From: Salinicola acroporae
GTDB taxonomy: Bacteria; Pseudomonadota; Gammaproteobacteria; Pseudomonadales; Halomonadaceae
Assembly (NCBI RefSeq): GCF_003206615.1
Contig: NZ_PZJW01000004.1
Location: 62,001 to 126,000, forward strand
Reading direction: 5' to 3'
DNA length: 64,000 nt
The notes under the pieces were generated by a model. It was not told the DNA's origin. It searched no databases and worked only from the letters and a program-made list of their open reading frames with translations. The position numbers were made by a program, and so were the translations under genes. This document shows positions 27,628 through 36,174 of the stretch, piece after piece. Positions within the stretch are counted from its first letter, which is position 1; every line of letters begins with the position of its first letter.

Positions 27628-28449
27628 ATGACGCATCGACCCCGGCCGAGGACAAGTGCCGACGACATGACGCCGCTGGAGAGTCTGGAGTGGCATCGGG
27701 CCTTCGGGCAGTTGGCGGAAAACGTCGATCGTGCCGGCTTCTGGCTGGCATTGGTGCGGCGGTTGGCGGGGGAGGTGCATTTCGATACCTGGGTGGCACT
27801 GGTTTTCGACCGCCGGCAGCCGCCTCGTATTCTCGCCGAGAGCGACGAGGACGATGGCGCCGACGACGCGCTGTTTCAGGACTATCAGCGCGGCCTGTAT
27901 CTACTCGATCCGTTCTACATCGATGCTTGCGAGCGCGATCGCTGCGGTCTGTTCACGCTGGCGGAAGTGGCGCCTCAGCACTTCACCCGCACCGAGTACT
28001 ATCAGCGCTATTTTCGACGCAACATCGTCGCCGACGAAATTCACTTCAATCAGACGCTGGATACTCGCCGAACCCTTTGCCTGTCGCTGGGCTCGACCCG
28101 TTCCTTTTCCCGTCAGGCGTTGGGCAGTCTCGCGCTGATGCAGCCGTGGCTGCTGGCCCTGATGCGCTTGCGCATGCATTTCGAGCCGGAGGGCGATGGG
28201 GAGGCCGGGCCTCATCCCTGGCATCCGCTACCGGAACGAGCGCTGGAATTCGACTCCCGCTATGCACTGACCGAACGCGAGCGCGAAGTGAGCCAATTGA
28301 TGCTGGGCGGCAGCTCGACCAAGGAGATCGCCCGGCGTCTGGCGATCTCCGTCGAAACGGTCCGCGCCCACAAGAAGCATCTCTACGCCAAGCTGGGGGT
28401 CAATTCCCAGTCGGAGCTGTTTTCGCTGTTCTGGCAGGCGCGCCGTTAG
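27628..28449 (+). CDS. LuxR-family transcriptional regulator
   Basis: 273 residues from ATG 27628 (GAGAGAGAAACG site); an upstream ATG at 27589 is possible but lacks a site. The C-terminus carries a GerE-type helix-turn-helix (LTEREREVSQLMLGGSSTKE to LYAKLGVNSQSELF, about residues 207-267). The N-terminal two hundred residues are unassigned; no receiver-domain Asp motif or clear autoinducer-domain tryptophans stood out. It is divergent from the amidase-puuP pair and may control it. Confidence 0.85.
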   Translation: MTHRPRPRTSADDMTPLESLEWHRAFGQLAENVDRAGFWLALVRRLAGEVHFDTWVALVFDRRQPPRILAESDEDDGADDALFQDYQRGLYLLDPFYIDACERDRCGLFTLAEVAPQHFTRTEYYQRYFRRNIVADEIHFNQTLDTRRTLCLSLGSTRSFSRQALGSLALMQPWLLALMRLRMHFEPEGDGEAGPHPWHPLPERALEFDSRYALTEREREVSQLMLGGSSTKEIARRLAISVETVRAHKKHLYAKLGVNSQSELFSLFWQARR

Positions 28450-28458
28450 GCTTGCCTC

Positions 28459-28572
28459 GAAAGTGCTGCGCTCGTCCATGCGGCGTTGAAAATGAGCTCA
28501 AAGGACTCATTTACAACCCGTAAACGCCGCCTTCTCGCTCATTTTTGCCTGGCCATCGCTCGCCAACTTTTC
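28459..28572. repeat. Intergenic palindromic element, copy 1
   Basis: Lies between convergent luxR and pyrB. Outer arms GAAAGT (28459-28464) and ACTTTTC (28566-28572) enclose inner arms AAAATGAGC (28489-28497) and GCTCATTTT (28537-28545), the latter running into TTTTTG. A competing stem GCGGCGTT / AACGCCGC (28480-28487 / 28523-28530) crosses the inner one. It shares ACTCATTTACAA with copy 2. Possibly a bidirectional terminator. Confidence 0.7.
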
Positions 28573-28588
28573 AGGCGAAGCCTAAGCC

Positions 28589-29620
28589 CTAGAAGCTGGC
28601 GTCGTCGACACCGAAGCTCGGCGGCACGAACCAACCCACGTCGCGTAGATCCTTCTCGATCAGACCCTCCACCTGCAGCAGATGGGCGAAGATCGCCATG
28701 CGCATGGGAATGCCGTTGTCGGTCTGGCGGAAGATCGCCAGGCGCGGGTCGCCGTTGAGGTCGGTAGAGAGGTCGTTGGCGCCGGGGCGGCTGTCCCGGG
28801 GCAGCGGGTGCATGACGATGGTGGTTGGCGAGCAGCGGCGGTCGAGGAAGCCGCGATCGACGACAAAGTCCGAGGTCAGCTCGGCGAAACTGTCCGACAT
28901 CTCCGCGGTGAAACGCTCGCGCTGGATTCGCGTGGCGTAGATGACGTCCACGTCGTCGAACGACTCGGCGAGGTTGGGTCGCGTCTCGATGCGATGCCCC
29001 CGCGACGCCACCAGATCGATCAGGTGCTGGGGCATCTCCAGCCCCGGCGGCGAGACCAGCGTGATGCGCAGCGGTTCGTAGAGCGACAGCAGCTTGATCA
29101 GCGAGTGCACCGTGCGGCCGTATTTCAGGTCGCCGGTCAGCAGCAGATGGGCGCCCGCCAACGGCTTGCCCAGCCGCGCGAACTCCTTGGTGATGGTGTA
29201 GACGTCCAGCAGCGCCTGGCTCGGATGCTCGCCGGGGCCGTCGCCGCCGTTGATCACCGGCACCTGGGTCGCCTCGGCGAACTCCGCCACCGAGCCCTGC
29301 TCGGGGTGGCGCATGACGATGGCGTCGACATAGCCGCCCATCACCCGGCTGGTGTCGTAGAGCGACTCGCCCTTGGCCATCGACGAGAAGGTGAAGCCGG
29401 TGGTGTCGCAGACGCTGCCGCCAAGCCGACAGAAGGCGGCATTGAAGCTGATCCGCGTGCGCGTGCTGGCCTCGAAGAACAGGTTGCCGAGCACCGCGCC
29501 TTCGAGCACGCGAGTCACCTTGCGCCGTTGGGCGATCGGTTCCATGCGCTCGGCGATGCGGATCAGGTGGTCGACGGCATCGCGGGAGAGCGAATCGACG
29601 GAGAGCAGGTGCGAAGGCAT
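28589..29620 (-). CDS. pyrB: Aspartate carbamoyltransferase catalytic chain
   Basis: 343 residues, longer than the 311 of E. coli. The carbamoyl-phosphate loop FFEASTRTRISFNAAF is at residues 48-63 (STRTR 52-56), with HPSQALLDVYTI and the aspartate-loop region MHPLPRDSRPGAND near residue 270. It catalyses the first committed step of pyrimidine synthesis. No pyrI follows, and pyrC and pyrR are not in the window. In Pseudomonas this gene lies just after ruvX; here the 18-kb polyamine block separates them and the strand is reversed. Confidence 0.95.
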   Translation of the reverse strand: MPSHLLSVDSLSRDAVDHLIRIAERMEPIAQRRKVTRVLEGAVLGNLFFEASTRTRISFNAAFCRLGGSVCDTTGFTFSSMAKGESLYDTSRVMGGYVDAIVMRHPEQGSVAEFAEATQVPVINGGDGPGEHPSQALLDVYTITKEFARLGKPLAGAHLLLTGDLKYGRTVHSLIKLLSLYEPLRITLVSPPGLEMPQHLIDLVASRGHRIETRPNLAESFDDVDVIYATRIQRERFTAEMSDSFAELTSDFVVDRGFLDRRCSPTTIVMHPLPRDSRPGANDLSTDLNGDPRLAIFRQTDNGIPMRMAIFAHLLQVEGLIEKDLRDVGWFVPPSFGVDDASF

Positions 29621-29918
29621 CGTGAGACCTCTTTGGCGGGCAAATGTGACAGCGCGTGCGGCGGCGATAGTGTAGCGCCGCTGGCGGCCGGCTTCACGCC
29701 CGGAGGGGCGCGATGCCGCGGCGTCGCCGAGAGGGGCGGCAAGACCGCCCCCTGACGATCGTGATGCGAGCTGTTAATTAACCTGGGTTAAATATCGATA
29801 CCGCGGTTTGGAAGAAAACCGCCAGGCTTTCTATGCTGGGAGAGCGTCGCGGTGATTCACGGGAGGATGCCGCGACGGCCGGGTATATTTCATTCGACTC
29901 ATTCGGGAGGGAGCCGGA

Positions 29919-30773
29919 ATGTCCGAATCGCATTTTCCACCACAGCATCAGACCCATCAGCCGGGTAACGAGCACGAGATGCACCCCGAGCCGGAGTTCA
30001 TTCGTGCCGATTACCGTGGCACCGACAAGCTCAAGGGCAAGGTGGCGCTCATCACCGGTGGCGACAGCGGCATCGGTCGTGCCGTCGCGGTCCATTACGC
30101 GCGCGAGGGCGCCGACTGCGCCGTGGTCTACCTCGATGAGGAGCGCGATGCGGAAGATACCCAGGCGCTGATCGAGGCCGAGGGTCGGCGTTGTCTGCTG
30201 TTCAAGGGCGACATCGCCGACTCCGGCTTCTGTCGCGACGTGGTCGAGCGCACCCGCCGGGAGCTGGGCGGTCTCAATATCCTGGTCAACAATGCCGCCG
30301 AGCAGCACGACTGGGACGACGTGACCAAGATCACCGACGAGCAGCTGCAGCGGACGTTTGCCACCAATATCTTCAGCCATTTCTACCTGGTGCGCGAGGC
30401 GGTGCCGCATCTGGGGGCCGGCGATACCATCATCGCCACGTCCTCCGTCAACGCCTTCAAGGGCAACGCCACTCTGATCGATTACTCAGCGACCAAAGGG
30501 GCGATCCAGGGATTCGTGCGTTCGCTGGCGCAATCGCTGGTGGATCGCGAGATTCGCGTCAATGCGGTGGCGCCGGGGCCGGTATGGGCGCCGCTGATTC
30601 CGGCCAGCTTCGACGACGAGAAGGTCGAGGGCTTCGGCGGGCAGGTGCCGATGAAGCGCGCCGGGCAGCCCAGCGAGATGGGGCCTGCCTACGTCTACCT
30701 GGCCAGCAAGGAGTCTTCCTACATGACCGGACAGACTATCCATCTGAATGGCGGGGTGATCCTGAATACCTGA
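29919..30773 (+). CDS. Short-chain dehydrogenase/reductase with N-terminal extension (YghA-like)
   Basis: 284 residues. A histidine-rich polar extension of about 38 residues precedes the Rossmann core TGGDSGIG at 46-53; NNAAEQ and the catalytic YSATK follow, and HLNGGVILN ends the protein. This build is that of YghA/GsiB-type NADP-dependent reductases, often stress induced in salt-tolerant bacteria. The substrate is unknown. GGGAGGGAG precedes the ATG. The 298 bases upstream hold TTAATTAACC and TTAAAT motifs that could be promoter elements. Confidence 0.88.
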   Translation: MSESHFPPQHQTHQPGNEHEMHPEPEFIRADYRGTDKLKGKVALITGGDSGIGRAVAVHYAREGADCAVVYLDEERDAEDTQALIEAEGRRCLLFKGDIADSGFCRDVVERTRRELGGLNILVNNAAEQHDWDDVTKITDEQLQRTFATNIFSHFYLVREAVPHLGAGDTIIATSSVNAFKGNATLIDYSATKGAIQGFVRSLAQSLVDREIRVNAVAPGPVWAPLIPASFDDEKVEGFGGQVPMKRAGQPSEMGPAYVYLASKESSYMTGQTIHLNGGVILNT

Positions 30774-30774
30774 C

Positions 30775-30961
30775 GAAAAGTGCCTGCGCTCGCCCATACT
30801 GCGTTAAAAATCGGCTTAAGATACTCATTTACAAACACGTAGACCGGGGCGCCAGCCCGGTCCGTCTTCGCCGATTTTTGCCTTGCGACCCACAGGGATA
30901 TGGGAAGTGCGTTGGCCCGTAGGGAACGGGCCTAGGGCTGACTATCGCTCGGCGACTTCTC
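30775..30961. repeat. Intergenic palindromic element, copy 2
   Basis: Lies between convergent SDR and IclR genes. Inner arms AAAATCGGC (30807-30815) and GCCGATTTT (30870-30878) correspond to the AAAATGAGC / GCTCATTTT arms of copy 1 with both sides changed together. A small hairpin ACCGGG / CCCGGT sits at 30843-30861. ACTCATTTACAA (30823-30834) is identical to copy 1. The right part holds extra sequence absent from the other copies, so its right limit is uncertain. Confidence 0.65.
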
Positions 30962-30972
30962 GGACCATGAAC

Positions 30973-31851
30973 CTACGCTGGCGGTTCAGTGGGGGTCTTG
31001 CCGCCGATCTTGGCGGTGATCTCGCGGGCGGTTTCCGCAACCAGCGCGGCGAGTTCGGGCAGGCGGGAGTCGTCGATCCGGGCCACCGGGCCGGAGACCG
31101 AGATCGCCGCCAGCGGCAGGCCGCTTTCGTCATGCAGGGTGGCCGCAACGCAATTCAGGCCGATGGCGTGCTCTTCGCGGTCGACGGCGTAACCCTGTCG
31201 GCGGATCTCGACCAGCTGGTCGCGAAGCGTCTCGACGTCGGTCAGCGTATTGGGCGTTTCGCCCTCCAGGGTGCGACCGGCGACGACCTGCTCGAACTCC
31301 CGGGGCGGCATCCACGCCAGCAGTGCCTTGCCGACACCGGAGGCGTGTAACGGCGCTCGCGAGCCGAGCCGGGTGATCATGCGCATCATCTGCTTCGATT
31401 CGCTCTGGGCCAGGTAGACCACCATGCCGTCATCGCGGATGCCGAGATTGGCGGTTTCGCCACTGGTGGCGGTGAGCTGGCGCAGGAAGGGGCGGGCGGT
31501 GGCGACGAAATCCCTCGCTTCGAGAAAACTGTTGCCGATACGGAAGGTCTTGACGTCGATCTTCCACAGCCCGCTCTCGACGTCCTGGGTGATGAAGCCT
31601 TGCTGGAACAGGGCCTGCAGCAGACGGTGAGTGGTCGAGGGGGCCAGGCCGACGTCCTCGGCGACATCGGAAAGGGCCAGTCCATCCGGGGTTGCCGCCA
31701 GCATTTCCAGGATGTTCAGGCCGCGGACCAGCGACTGACTGTGACCGCCGCTGCTCTTGCCGCCCGCGGGCCGGCCGACGGCCCTGCGTTTGGTTTCCGT
31801 CGCCCGATTTTGCTGCTGTTCAGTCGCCCGATGCCGCTCTTCGTCCGTCAC
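30973..31851 (-). CDS. IclR-family transcriptional regulator (AllR-like context)
   Basis: 292 residues: a polar, glutamine- and arginine-rich N-terminal extension of about 38 residues, a winged helix at about 40-100 (SLVRGLNILEMLAATPDGLA, LAPSTTHRLLQALFQQGF) and an IclR effector domain. It is adjacent to the uraD-uraH ureide genes, so an allantoin/glyoxylate-type effector as in AllR is a fair guess. It is transcribed in the same direction as uraD but 70 bases downstream of it. Confidence 0.85.
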   Translation of the reverse strand: MTDEERHRATEQQQNRATETKRRAVGRPAGGKSSGGHSQSLVRGLNILEMLAATPDGLALSDVAEDVGLAPSTTHRLLQALFQQGFITQDVESGLWKIDVKTFRIGNSFLEARDFVATARPFLRQLTATSGETANLGIRDDGMVVYLAQSESKQMMRMITRLGSRAPLHASGVGKALLAWMPPREFEQVVAGRTLEGETPNTLTDVETLRDQLVEIRRQGYAVDREEHAIGLNCVAATLHDESGLPLAAISVSGPVARIDDSRLPELAALVAETAREITAKIGGKTPTEPPA

Positions 31852-31921
31852 CCGTCGCCGCTCTCGTGTCCGCTCATATCAGGCGCTCAGGATAACCGCT
31901 CGATCCCCTGGTGTCTGCGCG

Positions 31922-32461
31922 CTATCGGTTAAGACTTTCGGCCGCGCGCTGCTCCAGCCGCAATCGCGCGATCCGGTGGATCTGGGCGATGGCGGTCCGG
32001 CGTTCCTGCTCCCGGGTATGGTTCAGGCGGGTCTCGAAGGCGGCCAGGATCGCGTGGCGATCGAGTCCGCGCACGGCGATGACGAACGGGAAGTCGAACC
32101 GATCGCGGTAGGCCCGGTTGAGCTGCTCGAAACGGGCGAACTCCGCCGGCGTGCACTGGTCCAGGCCAGCGCCGGCCTGTTCCGAGCGGGAGTCGTCGGT
32201 CAGCTTGCCGCCAATCGCTGCCTTGCCGGCCAGATCGGGGTGGGCCCGGATCAGCGCCAGCTGGGCATTGGCCGAGGCGGCGTCGACCGGCTCGCGCAGC
32301 CGCTCGGCCAGTCCGGCGGGCGTGTCCTGGGCCGCCTCGAGCCCGAGCTCCCAGGCCTGCGCCGCGATCCACGGCGAGTGTTCGTAGATGTCGCCATAGC
32401 GGGCGATGAACGCGTCACGGTCGAGCTGGCTGGGGCGAGGCGAGAGCAGGGCGGCAGACAT
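31922..32461 (-). CDS. uraD: 2-oxo-4-hydroxy-4-carboxy-5-ureidoimidazoline decarboxylase
   Basis: 179 residues from ATG 32461 (GGAGCCGCC site); the frame stays open upstream but without homology. IRAHPDLAGKAAIGGKLT carries the conserved HPDL histidine of OHCU decarboxylases, and RFDFPFVIAVRGLDRHAILA is the family's C-terminal signature. It converts OHCU to S-allantoin in uric acid breakdown. It is divergent from uraH across 108 bases that contain the TTGTATACAA palindrome. Confidence 0.93.
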   Translation of the reverse strand: MSAALLSPRPSQLDRDAFIARYGDIYEHSPWIAAQAWELGLEAAQDTPAGLAERLREPVDAASANAQLALIRAHPDLAGKAAIGGKLTDDSRSEQAGAGLDQCTPAEFARFEQLNRAYRDRFDFPFVIAVRGLDRHAILAAFETRLNHTREQERRTAIAQIHRIARLRLEQRAAESLNR

Positions 32462-32479
32462 GGCGGCTCCGGTTGACCT

Positions 32480-32489
32480 TTGTATACAA
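32480..32489. promoter_or_regulatory. TTGTATACAA operator candidate between uraD and uraH
   Basis: A perfect 10-bp palindrome 18 bases upstream of uraD and about 80 upstream of uraH. On the minus strand it is preceded by a run of Ts (TTTTTGTATACAAAGG), the same context as at the NCS1 permease and allA. Confidence 0.6.
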
Positions 32490-32569
32490 AAACACTTGAA
32501 TGAGGCTAGCGCGACACCGCCCGTCGATCCACCCTTTTCGACCATGACAACCGACTTCGCGAGGAAGCC

Positions 32570-32932
32570 ATGAGCGACGCCCCCCAAGGTTATCTGACCA
32601 CCCACGTGCTGGACACGGCGCGCGGTCGCCCTGCCAGCGATCTGCGCATCGAACTCTACCGGCTGGAGGGCGGCACCCGATTGCGGCTGGCCGATGTGAA
32701 GACCAATGCCGACGGTCGCTGCGACGCACCGCTGCTGGAAGGGGCGGATTTCATCGCCGGGGTCTACGAACTCCTTTTCCATGCCGGGGATTATCTCCGT
32801 GCCGACGAGGCGCCCGCGGGGCATTTTCTCGATCGTATCCCGCTGCAGTTCACGGTCGACGCGCCCAACGAGCACTACCACGTGCCGCTGCTGCTCTCTC
32901 CGTTCAGCTATTCGACCTACCGGGGCAGCTAG
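32570..32932 (+). CDS. uraH: 5-hydroxyisourate hydrolase (transthyretin-like)
   Basis: 120 residues, full length for the family. The catalytic set is visible: His12 (LTTHVLD), Arg50 (ADGRCDAP), His102/His104 ([11 protein letters not shown]) and the invariant C-terminal YRGS at 117-120 that separates the enzyme from transthyretin. It opens 5-hydroxyisourate to OHCU, the substrate of UraD, in the cytosol. No urate oxidase or hydroxylase gene is present in the window. Confidence 0.96.
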   Translation: MSDAPQGYLTTHVLDTARGRPASDLRIELYRLEGGTRLRLADVKTNADGRCDAPLLEGADFIAGVYELLFHAGDYLRADEAPAGHFLDRIPLQFTVDAPNEHYHVPLLLSPFSYSTYRGS

Positions 32933-33041
32933 AAAAGCGCTGGGCTCGGCCGGGCGTCGTCAAAAGCGCTTCCGCCATGCTCATCGACCGCTTCGGCGAC
33001 TCGACAATCGTTGTCTCGCCTGGCCATCGCTCGCCGCTTTT
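32933..33041. repeat. Intergenic palindromic element, copy 3 (diverged)
   Basis: Begins at once after the uraH stop. Outer arms AAAAGCG (32933-32939) and CGCTTTT (33035-33041) pair perfectly, where copy 1 has AAAGT / ACTTT. It shares TGGCCATCGCTCGCC with copy 1. The interior is more diverged. Unlike copies 1 and 2 it lies between genes on the same strand. Confidence 0.55.
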
Positions 33042-33079
33042 CTCGGTTAGCGAAGTTTTCATGTTCCCGGAGATCCATC

Positions 33080-34447
33080 GTGACAACGACACTGATCCGC
33101 AATGCCGAGCTGATCGCGACCTTCGACGATGCCGAGCGCGAGCTGCGCGATGCCAGCCTGCTCATCAGAGACGATCGCATCGTCGCGATCGGCTCGGCGC
33201 AGGAGGTCGCGGCCGCGCTCGAGGCGCCGGCAGACGAGGTCATCGATGCGCGCGGTCATGTCCTGCTGCCGGGACTGGTGAACACGCACCATCACTTCTA
33301 TCAGACCCTGACGCGCAACCTGCCCGCCGGGCAGAACGCCGCGCTGTTCGACTGGCTGGTGACCCATTACCCGATCTGGGCGCGACTCGACCCCGAATCG
33401 CTGTTCGCCAGCAGCCAGGTCGCCGCGGCGGAGCTGCTGCTCTCCGGCTGCACCACGGCGGCGGATCACACTTATCTATGGCCCAATGGCGCCCGCATCG
33501 ACGATCAGATCGCGGCGGTCTCCGAGCTCGGGCTGCGCTTTCATGCCTCGCGCGGCTCGATGTCGGTGGGCGAATCCCAGGGTGGGCTGCCGCCGGACAG
33601 CGTGGTCGAATCCGAACAGGCGATCCTCGACGATACCCAGCGCGCCATCGAGCGCTATCACGACGCCGCCGAGCGGGCGATGACCCGTATCGTGGTGGCG
33701 CCCTGCTCGCCGTTCTCGGTCTCCCGCGAGCTGATGGTCAACAGTGCCGAACTGGCCCGTCACTATGGCGTGCATTTGCACACCCACCTGGCCGAAACCC
33801 GCGACGAGGAAGCATACTGTCGCGAGCGCTTCGGCTGCACGCCGGTGGAGTACGCCGAGCAGGTCGGCTGGGTCGGCAGCGATGTCTGGTTCGCCCACAT
33901 GGTGCATCCCCATGCCGACGAGATCGTGCGCCTCGGCGGCCACTGCTGCGGCGCGGCGCACTGTCCCAGTTCCAACATGCGTCTCGGTTCCGGCATCGCC
34001 CCGGTGATGGCGATGCACCAGGCCGGCATGCGGGTCGGCCTCGGCGTCGATGGCAGTGCCTCCAACGATGGCTCGCACCTGCTGGCGGAAGCACGCCAGG
34101 CGATGCTGCTGGGCCGGCTCCAGGGCGACATGGATGAATTCAGCGCGCGCCGGATGCTGTGGTTCGCCACTCGTGGCGGCGCTGCGGTGTTGGGCCGGGA
34201 CGATATCGGCCAGCTCGCGGTGGGCAAGGCCGCCGATATCATCGGCTTTCGGCTGGACTCGCTGGCGCTGGCCGGTGGCGCGCTGCATGACCCGCTGGCA
34301 TCGCTGGTGTTCTGCCAGCCGCCGACGGTCGATCTCTCCATCGTCAATGGCGTGCGCCGCGTCGAGAACGGCGTGCTGCTGGGACACGATCTCGAGACGA
34401 TGGTGGCCAGACACAACGCCAGTGCCAGCCGGCTGGTCTCGGGCTGA
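33080..34447 (+). CDS. 8-oxoguanine deaminase (amidohydrolase, AtzA/TrzN clade)
   Basis: 455 residues starting at GTG 33080, chosen for the GGAG at 33069-33072 and the family-like start MTTTLIRNAELIATFDD; the upstream ATG at 33011 would add 23 residues from the repeat element. The metal site begins with HHHFYQ at 70-75 and continues with HLHTHLAET near 230 and GVDGSASNDG near 325. Relatives such as Pseudomonas PA0142 deaminate 8-oxoguanine to urate, which feeds the ureide pathway encoded around it. Confidence 0.87.
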   Translation: MTTTLIRNAELIATFDDAERELRDASLLIRDDRIVAIGSAQEVAAALEAPADEVIDARGHVLLPGLVNTHHHFYQTLTRNLPAGQNAALFDWLVTHYPIWARLDPESLFASSQVAAAELLLSGCTTAADHTYLWPNGARIDDQIAAVSELGLRFHASRGSMSVGESQGGLPPDSVVESEQAILDDTQRAIERYHDAAERAMTRIVVAPCSPFSVSRELMVNSAELARHYGVHLHTHLAETRDEEAYCRERFGCTPVEYAEQVGWVGSDVWFAHMVHPHADEIVRLGGHCCGAAHCPSSNMRLGSGIAPVMAMHQAGMRVGLGVDGSASNDGSHLLAEARQAMLLGRLQGDMDEFSARRMLWFATRGGAAVLGRDDIGQLAVGKAADIIGFRLDSLALAGGALHDPLASLVFCQPPTVDLSIVNGVRRVENGVLLGHDLETMVARHNASASRLVSG

Positions 34448-34484
34448 GCATCCGTGCCCTTGCGGCTGTCATCTGGCGGCGGGC

Positions 34485-34494
34485 CGTATACAAT
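34485..34494. promoter_or_regulatory. Partial GTATACAA site upstream of the GntR gene
   Basis: CGTATACAAT retains one half of the TTGTATACAA motif, 52 bases before the GntR start. It would fit autoregulation but is imperfect. Confidence 0.35.
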
Positions 34495-34546
34495 CGATGA
34501 CGAAGTCAATCATCGGTGCGGCCGGCGCTGGGTGGAGCGAACGACA

Positions 34547-35296
34547 ATGGCAAAAAGCGCGAACGCAGCGAGCAGCACGAGCAAGCCTGCCGAGGCGAAG
34601 CGGGGTCGTGGGGCGGGCAAGGCGGGCGATGGCGCCGAGCGCCATGAAGCGATCTATCAGCAGATTCGCGAGGCGATCGTCGAGCACCGGCTCAAGCCGG
34701 GGGCACGGCTGCGCGAGGACGCGCTGGCGGAAGCGTTCGGGGTCAGCCGTACCGGCATCCGCAAGATCCTGCAGCGTCTTGCGCTTGAGCATCTGGTCAC
34801 GCTGACACCACGGCGTGGCGCCAGCGTCAGCCGGCCGACCATCGAGGAGGCGCGGGATGTCTTCGCCGCGCGCCAACTGGTGGAGTGTCAACTGATGCCG
34901 TGGGTCGCACGGCGGCTGAAACCGGCGGATGCCAAGGCACTCCGGCAGTTGGCCGTCGACGAGCGCCAGGCCCTGCGCGCCGGCCAGCAGAGCCGGGCGA
35001 TCCAGCTCTCCGCCCAGTTCCACCAACGCCTGGCCGAGCTCTCCGGCAACACGCCGCTGGCGGAGTTCGTCGCCCGGCTCTGCTCGCGCTCGTCACTGAT
35101 CCTCGCCGTCTACGGCGCCTCCGGGCACCTGGGCTGCGAATCCCACGACCACGACGAGCTGGTCACGCTGCTGGAAGCCGGCAAGGAGGAGCGCGCGATC
35201 GCTTTCATGCAGCGCCACCTCAAGGCGATCGAGGCGTCGCTGTCGATCGAGGAGAGCGTGGACGAGGCACCGGACCTGAACGCGATCTTCGGCTGA
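34547..35296 (+). CDS. GntR-family transcriptional regulator with FCD domain
   Basis: 249 residues from ATG 34547 (GGAG nine bases upstream). After a low-complexity Ala/Ser/Lys tail (1-30) come a winged helix at about 34-100 (RLREDALAEAFGVSRTGIRK) and an FCD all-helical effector domain. Its place between 8-oxoguanine deaminase and the racemase makes it the best candidate to bind the TTGTATACAA palindromes found at several ureide genes. This is inference from position only. Confidence 0.85.
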   Translation: MAKSANAASSTSKPAEAKRGRGAGKAGDGAERHEAIYQQIREAIVEHRLKPGARLREDALAEAFGVSRTGIRKILQRLALEHLVTLTPRRGASVSRPTIEEARDVFAARQLVECQLMPWVARRLKPADAKALRQLAVDERQALRAGQQSRAIQLSAQFHQRLAELSGNTPLAEFVARLCSRSSLILAVYGASGHLGCESHDHDELVTLLEAGKEERAIAFMQRHLKAIEASLSIEESVDEAPDLNAIFG

Positions 35297-35314
35297 TGCC
35301 CAGCGCCGGTCCAG

Positions 35315-36046
35315 CTATCGGCCCCAGTCGGCGAAGCGCCCCGCGAACGGCTTGGGCCGGGGAAAGGCGAGATCGCCGTGCTTACTGGTCCCCAGCCCCA
35401 GCGAGACCAGCGACTCCGCCAGCTTGATCGCCGCGCTGACGCCTTCGATCACCGGCATCTGCAGGTCATGGGTGAGGCGCTCGGTGAGATCCGCCATGCC
35501 ACCGCAGCCAAGCACGATGGCGCCGATGCCATCCTCGTCCCGGGCTCGTTGGCACTCTTCCAGTAGCGCCTGATAGGCATTGCCCGCCGGGTTCTCCAGC
35601 TCCAGCACCGGCAGGTCGGTGGCGCGTACCCGTCGGCAGTGCTCGCCGAAGCCATACTGGTCGAGCAGATGTTCGGCGATGATCGCGGTGCGCGAAAGCG
35701 TGGTCACCACCGAGAAGCGGGTGCTGATCAGCGTGGCCAGATGGAAACCGGCCTCGGCGATACCGATCACCGGCGCCCGGGTCAGTTCGCGCGCCGCGAG
35801 CAGCCCCGGATCGCCGAAACAGGCGATGACGTAGGCATCCATTGCCAGGGTTTCGCCGCGGCGAATCTCCTCCAGCACGCCGACGGCGCTGATCGCCTCG
35901 TCGAAGTGGCTCTCGATCGAGACCGGACCGCTCTCCGGCTGACTGACGTGGATCCGCGTGCTCTCCGCGGCCACCCGGTTGGCGCAGGCACCGATCTTGT
36001 CGGTCATGCTGGCGGTCGTGTTGGGGTTGATGACGTGGATCTGCAT
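35315..36046 (-). CDS. Allantoin/hydantoin racemase (Asp/Glu racemase superfamily)
   Basis: 243 residues with the two catalytic cysteines Cys76 (VIACFGDPG) and Cys181 (IVLGCGGMADL), the same positions as in characterised hydantoin racemases. The start MQIHVINPNTT is typical. In a ureide cluster it most likely interconverts (R)- and (S)-allantoin so that either isomer can be used. It is divergent from the allantoinase gene across a region with two operator-like sites. Confidence 0.9.
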   Translation of the reverse strand: MQIHVINPNTTASMTDKIGACANRVAAESTRIHVSQPESGPVSIESHFDEAISAVGVLEEIRRGETLAMDAYVIACFGDPGLLAARELTRAPVIGIAEAGFHLATLISTRFSVVTTLSRTAIIAEHLLDQYGFGEHCRRVRATDLPVLELENPAGNAYQALLEECQRARDEDGIGAIVLGCGGMADLTERLTHDLQMPVIEGVSAAIKLAESLVSLGLGTSKHGDLAFPRPKPFAGRFADWGR

Positions 36047-36084
36047 GGCATGGCACCTTGGCGACTCGAACGAATCGCGATACG

Positions 36085-36122
36085 GTTATTTTGTCCACAA
36101 AAATAACCGACTTTGAATACAA
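36085..36122. promoter_or_regulatory. Two operator-like sites between racemase and allantoinase genes
   Basis: TTGTCCACAA (36091-36100) sits inside a longer near-palindrome, GGTTATTTTGTCCACAAAAA with its mirror to 36109. TTGAATACAA (36113-36122) differs from TTGTATACAA by one base. They are 22 bp apart and lie about 45 and 53 bases from the divergent starts at 36046 and 36175. Confidence 0.55.
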
Positions 36123-36174
36123 TATCGATGAAGACCAGTCCAAAACCGGCATCTCGACCAAAAGGGCGTTGCGC

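Noticed and set aside
31922-32881. A longer uraD product starting far upstream of 32461
   Set aside because: The extra 140 residues lie over the divergent uraH gene and the operator and have no homology; ATG 32461 has a good ribosome site.
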